NCBI GenBank assembly: GCA_002451465.1
Contig: DKCJ01000006.1
Location: 100,103 to 115,080 of the forward strand
Source: Caryophanales bacterium UBA6877
Lineage (GTDB): Bacteria > Bacillota_I > Bacilli_A > RFN20 > CAG-826
Direction of reading: 5' to 3'
DNA: 14,978 bases
Below the pieces are notes generated by a model that was not told the origin of the DNA, ran no database searches, and saw nothing but the letters and a program-made list of their open reading frames with translations. A program made the position numbers and the translations under genes. This document shows positions 13,040 through 14,978 of this stretch, in pieces. Position 1 is the first letter of the stretch. Every line of letters begins with the position of its first letter.

Positions 13040-14978
13040 TTATTGCTCCTTTTTTTAATTTATGTTTCTTATTAATATTAGCACTTAAATAATATAATCC
13101 GATTGAAAGTATAATCATAACAATGATCATAATTAAATCAATTATAAAAATGTGGCCTAAATCAATATTTTTATTAATTTTTAATATATTCCATGGAGAA
13201 GTGTAACTTAAAACAAATATAGCAAAAGTTCCAATAATAGAACCAATAAAAATAATCAGTCGATACCAATCAAATGGGTATGAGACCCCAAAGAGTGCAA
13301 CAATAGAACCTCCAGCCATAAAATAAACAGCAAATGTTACAATTTCACTATTAAATTCTTTATTCATTAATGGAGATATTAAAAATAACAAAATAACTTC
13401 AAAGGCCATTATAGTCCCATTAATTGTTGCTGCTTTAAAAATCGTACCAAGAAAACTTCCTTTAACAATTTCATCATTATTTTTTTCAAGCGCAAGGAAA
13501 AATGCTGCTACACCAATACATATAACATCCCATCCATAAAAGTGACTTGGCTCAAATGGATAAGTTAATTTTAATGGTGTAATTGCAGTAATAAGGAAGA
13601 AAATATTAATCAAAATTGCATATAATGTTTTAATTAAAAATAAGCTACAAGTTCTTTGTAAATTATTAATTACTCTTCTGCCTTGAGCAATAACATCAGG
13701 TAATGATCCAAAATCATTGTTATATAAAATAATATTTGCTAAATCTTTAGCGGCTTTATTTGCACTTCCAATAGTTATTCCAACATTACTAGCTTTTAAA
13801 GCTAAAAGATCATTAACTCCATCACCAAACATTCCAACAACATGGTCATTATCTTTTAAAGTTTTAACAATAATTTCTTTTTGTTCTGGCGTAACTCTTC
13901 CAAATATATTGTATTTTAAAGCTGCTTTTTCTACCTCTTCATTTGTTAAGCCTTCAAGAGAAATATAATCATCGCTATTTTTAATACCAACTTTTTTTGC
14001 AACTTCCATAACAGTTAAAGGATTATCACCACTAATAACTTTTACATTTACACCCTTATTAATAAACCAATTAATAATATTTTTTGCGTTAATTCTAATT
14101 CTATCTTGAATTAAAATAATTGAAATAGCTTCCATTTTCTCTGGAGATTTATCATTTTTTATAGGTTTTTTAGAATATCCAACAACAAGTACTCTATAGC
14201 TTTTTTTGCTATAATCATCAACAATATTTTTTACTTGTCCATTATCATCATTAATTGGTACATATCCATATGCACCAATTGTAATTGTCCCAACATCTTC
14301 TAAAGTAGCAGAAGAATATTTATTATAGGTAGAAAATTGTAAAGCGTTGATTTTTTTAAATACTTTATTCGTACCAAAATAATCTTTTAGAGCCTGCGCA
14401 GTAAAATTATCATCATCAGTAGCACTTAAAAAACTTCCAATAATTACTTTTAATCTTTCGTCATCGTACATGCTATTTTTTAACAAAATCATATCATATA
14501 CCGACATATGTCCATCAGTGATTGTTCCTGTTTTATCAAGACACAAAACCTCACATCTAGCAAGCGTTTCAATTGAATACATATCTTGAACTAAAACTTT
14601 TTTACTTGTTAAATCAATAACACCAACTGTTAAAGTTGTAGAAATTAATAGATACATTCCAGATGGAATCATTGAAATCAAAGCCCCAGCAATAGGCGCA
14701 ATTTGATTTTTAAAATTTTCATAATTTTTAAAAGCACTATTAACTAAACCTTTTGAAATAATTGTTAATACACCTAGTAAAATTACAACCGAAGATATTA
14801 TTTTAAATAATCTACTTAATTGTAAAAACATTTGTGATTTAGGTGTCTTATAATTCTTTGTTTGTTCTTGTATTTTATTTGCATAATTATCTTTCCCAAC
14901 AGCCACAACTTTACTAAATAAAGAACCACTTAAAATATACGAACCACTCATTAAACTCGAACCCGCAATCTTTTCAAT
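13032..14978 (-). CDS. P-type cation ATPase, CtpE-like, 5' end beyond the window
   Basis: The open frame runs to the window edge without a start. An internal ATG at 14951 is not the real start, because the preceding codons (IEKIAGSSL) continue the actuator domain. Counting from that ATG, SGSYILSG (2-9) is the actuator end. MIPSGM (94-99) is the membrane-helix-4 ion site (IPEGL in relatives), D139 in DKTGT is phosphorylated, and SGDNPLT (307-313), VTPEQK (353-358) and GDGVND (376-381) are the hinge motifs. Six hydrophobic helices follow between about 435 and 624. The VLVQDMYSIETLARCEVLCL stretch (119-138) resembles mycobacterial CtpE, a Ca2+ uptake pump, and its Firmicute relatives. The nucleotide-domain KGAPE motif is replaced by GAYGY (226-230). 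Calcium is the likely cargo by family, not shown by sequence. Confidence 0.9.
   Translation of the reverse strand: MEKIAGSSLMSGSYILSGSLFSKVVAVGKDNYANKIQEQTKNYKTPKSQMFLQLSRLFKIISSVVILLGVLTIISKGLVNSAFKNYENFKNQIAPIAGALISMIPSGMYLLISTTLTVGVIDLTSKKVLVQDMYSIETLARCEVLCLDKTGTITDGHMSVYDMILLKNSMYDDERLKVIIGSFLSATDDDNFTAQALKDYFGTNKVFKKINALQFSTYNKYSSATLEDVGTITIGAYGYVPINDDNGQVKNIVDDYSKKSYRVLVVGYSKKPIKNDKSPEKMEAISIILIQDRIRINAKNIINWFINKGVNVKVISGDNPLTVMEVAKKVGIKNSDDYISLEGLTNEEVEKAALKYNIFGRVTPEQKEIIVKTLKDNDHVVGMFGDGVNDLLALKASNVGITIGSANKAAKDLANIILYNNDFGSLPDVIAQGRRVINNLQRTCSLFLIKTLYAILINIFFLITAITPLKLTYPFEPSHFYGWDVICIGVAAFFLALEKNNDEIVKGSFLGTIFKAATINGTIMAFEVILLFLISPLMNKEFNSEIVTFAVYFMAGGSIVALFGVSYPFDWYRLIIFIGSIIGTFAIFVLSYTSPWNILKINKNIDLGHIFIIDLIMIIVMIILSIGLYYLSANINKKHKLKKGAING

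Noticed and set aside
13717..13968. Plus-strand frame inside the P-type ATPase
   Set aside because: Antisense to the conserved GDGVND region.
1..14978. A recoded (UGA = Trp) genome
   Set aside because: UGA ends the M50-like gene in an ATGA overlap with cysK, and tryptophan codons inspected are TGG.

Overview
The window is strongly AT-rich bacterial DNA carrying ordinary Bacillota-type housekeeping genes with strong GGAGG-like ribosome binding sites. UGA is used as a real stop: the membrane protein gene ends in an ATGA overlap with cysK, and tryptophans I checked are TGG. That argues against a Mycoplasma/Spiroplasma code and fits a low-GC Bacilli, Erysipelotrichia-like or Clostridia-like lineage, probably host-associated. 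The species cannot be named from this sequence. No rRNA, tRNA, CRISPR array, insertion sequence or phage gene was seen, and no gene-free stretch exceeds 300 bases.

Layout, left to right. Four minus-strand genes come first: an RlmD/TrmA-family 23S rRNA uracil methyltransferase (62-1426), a flavoprotein that closely resembles the Propionibacterium/Cutibacterium polyunsaturated fatty acid isomerase (1515-2915), a short methionyl-tRNA synthetase (3043-4626) and ribosomal protein L31 (4703-4924). Three of them are followed by their own intrinsic terminators, so they are mostly separate units. A 219-bp divergent region (4925-5143) holds a promoter for each side and a widely spaced 11-bp inverted repeat. 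The plus-strand tldD-tldE pair (5144-7859) overlaps by 11 bp and ends at a bidirectional terminator facing degV (7935-8810, minus). A divergent plus-strand mscL with an enlarged extracellular loop (8912-9568) then meets, at another bidirectional terminator, a minus-strand operon.

That operon (9601-12400) is transcribed in the order M50-like membrane protein, cysK, serine O-acetyltransferase. The genes overlap by 4 and 10 bp. The enzyme pair makes cysteine from serine. The membrane protein looks like a site-2-protease relative in which the first metal-binding histidine of HExxH is replaced by tyrosine (YELGH). Upstream of it, a TetR-type regulator (12503-13039) is translationally coupled to the 3' end of a P-type cation ATPase related to CtpE (13032 to the window edge, 5' end missing).

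The most interesting items are the YELGH membrane protein coupled to cysteine synthesis, the PUFA-isomerase homologue with a palindrome next to its promoter, the inverted repeat and leader hairpin at rpmE/tldD, the enlarged MscL loop, and a possible leaderless mRNA for the rRNA methyltransferase. I saw nothing that amounts to a wholly new multi-gene defence or mobile system; most of the window is housekeeping.
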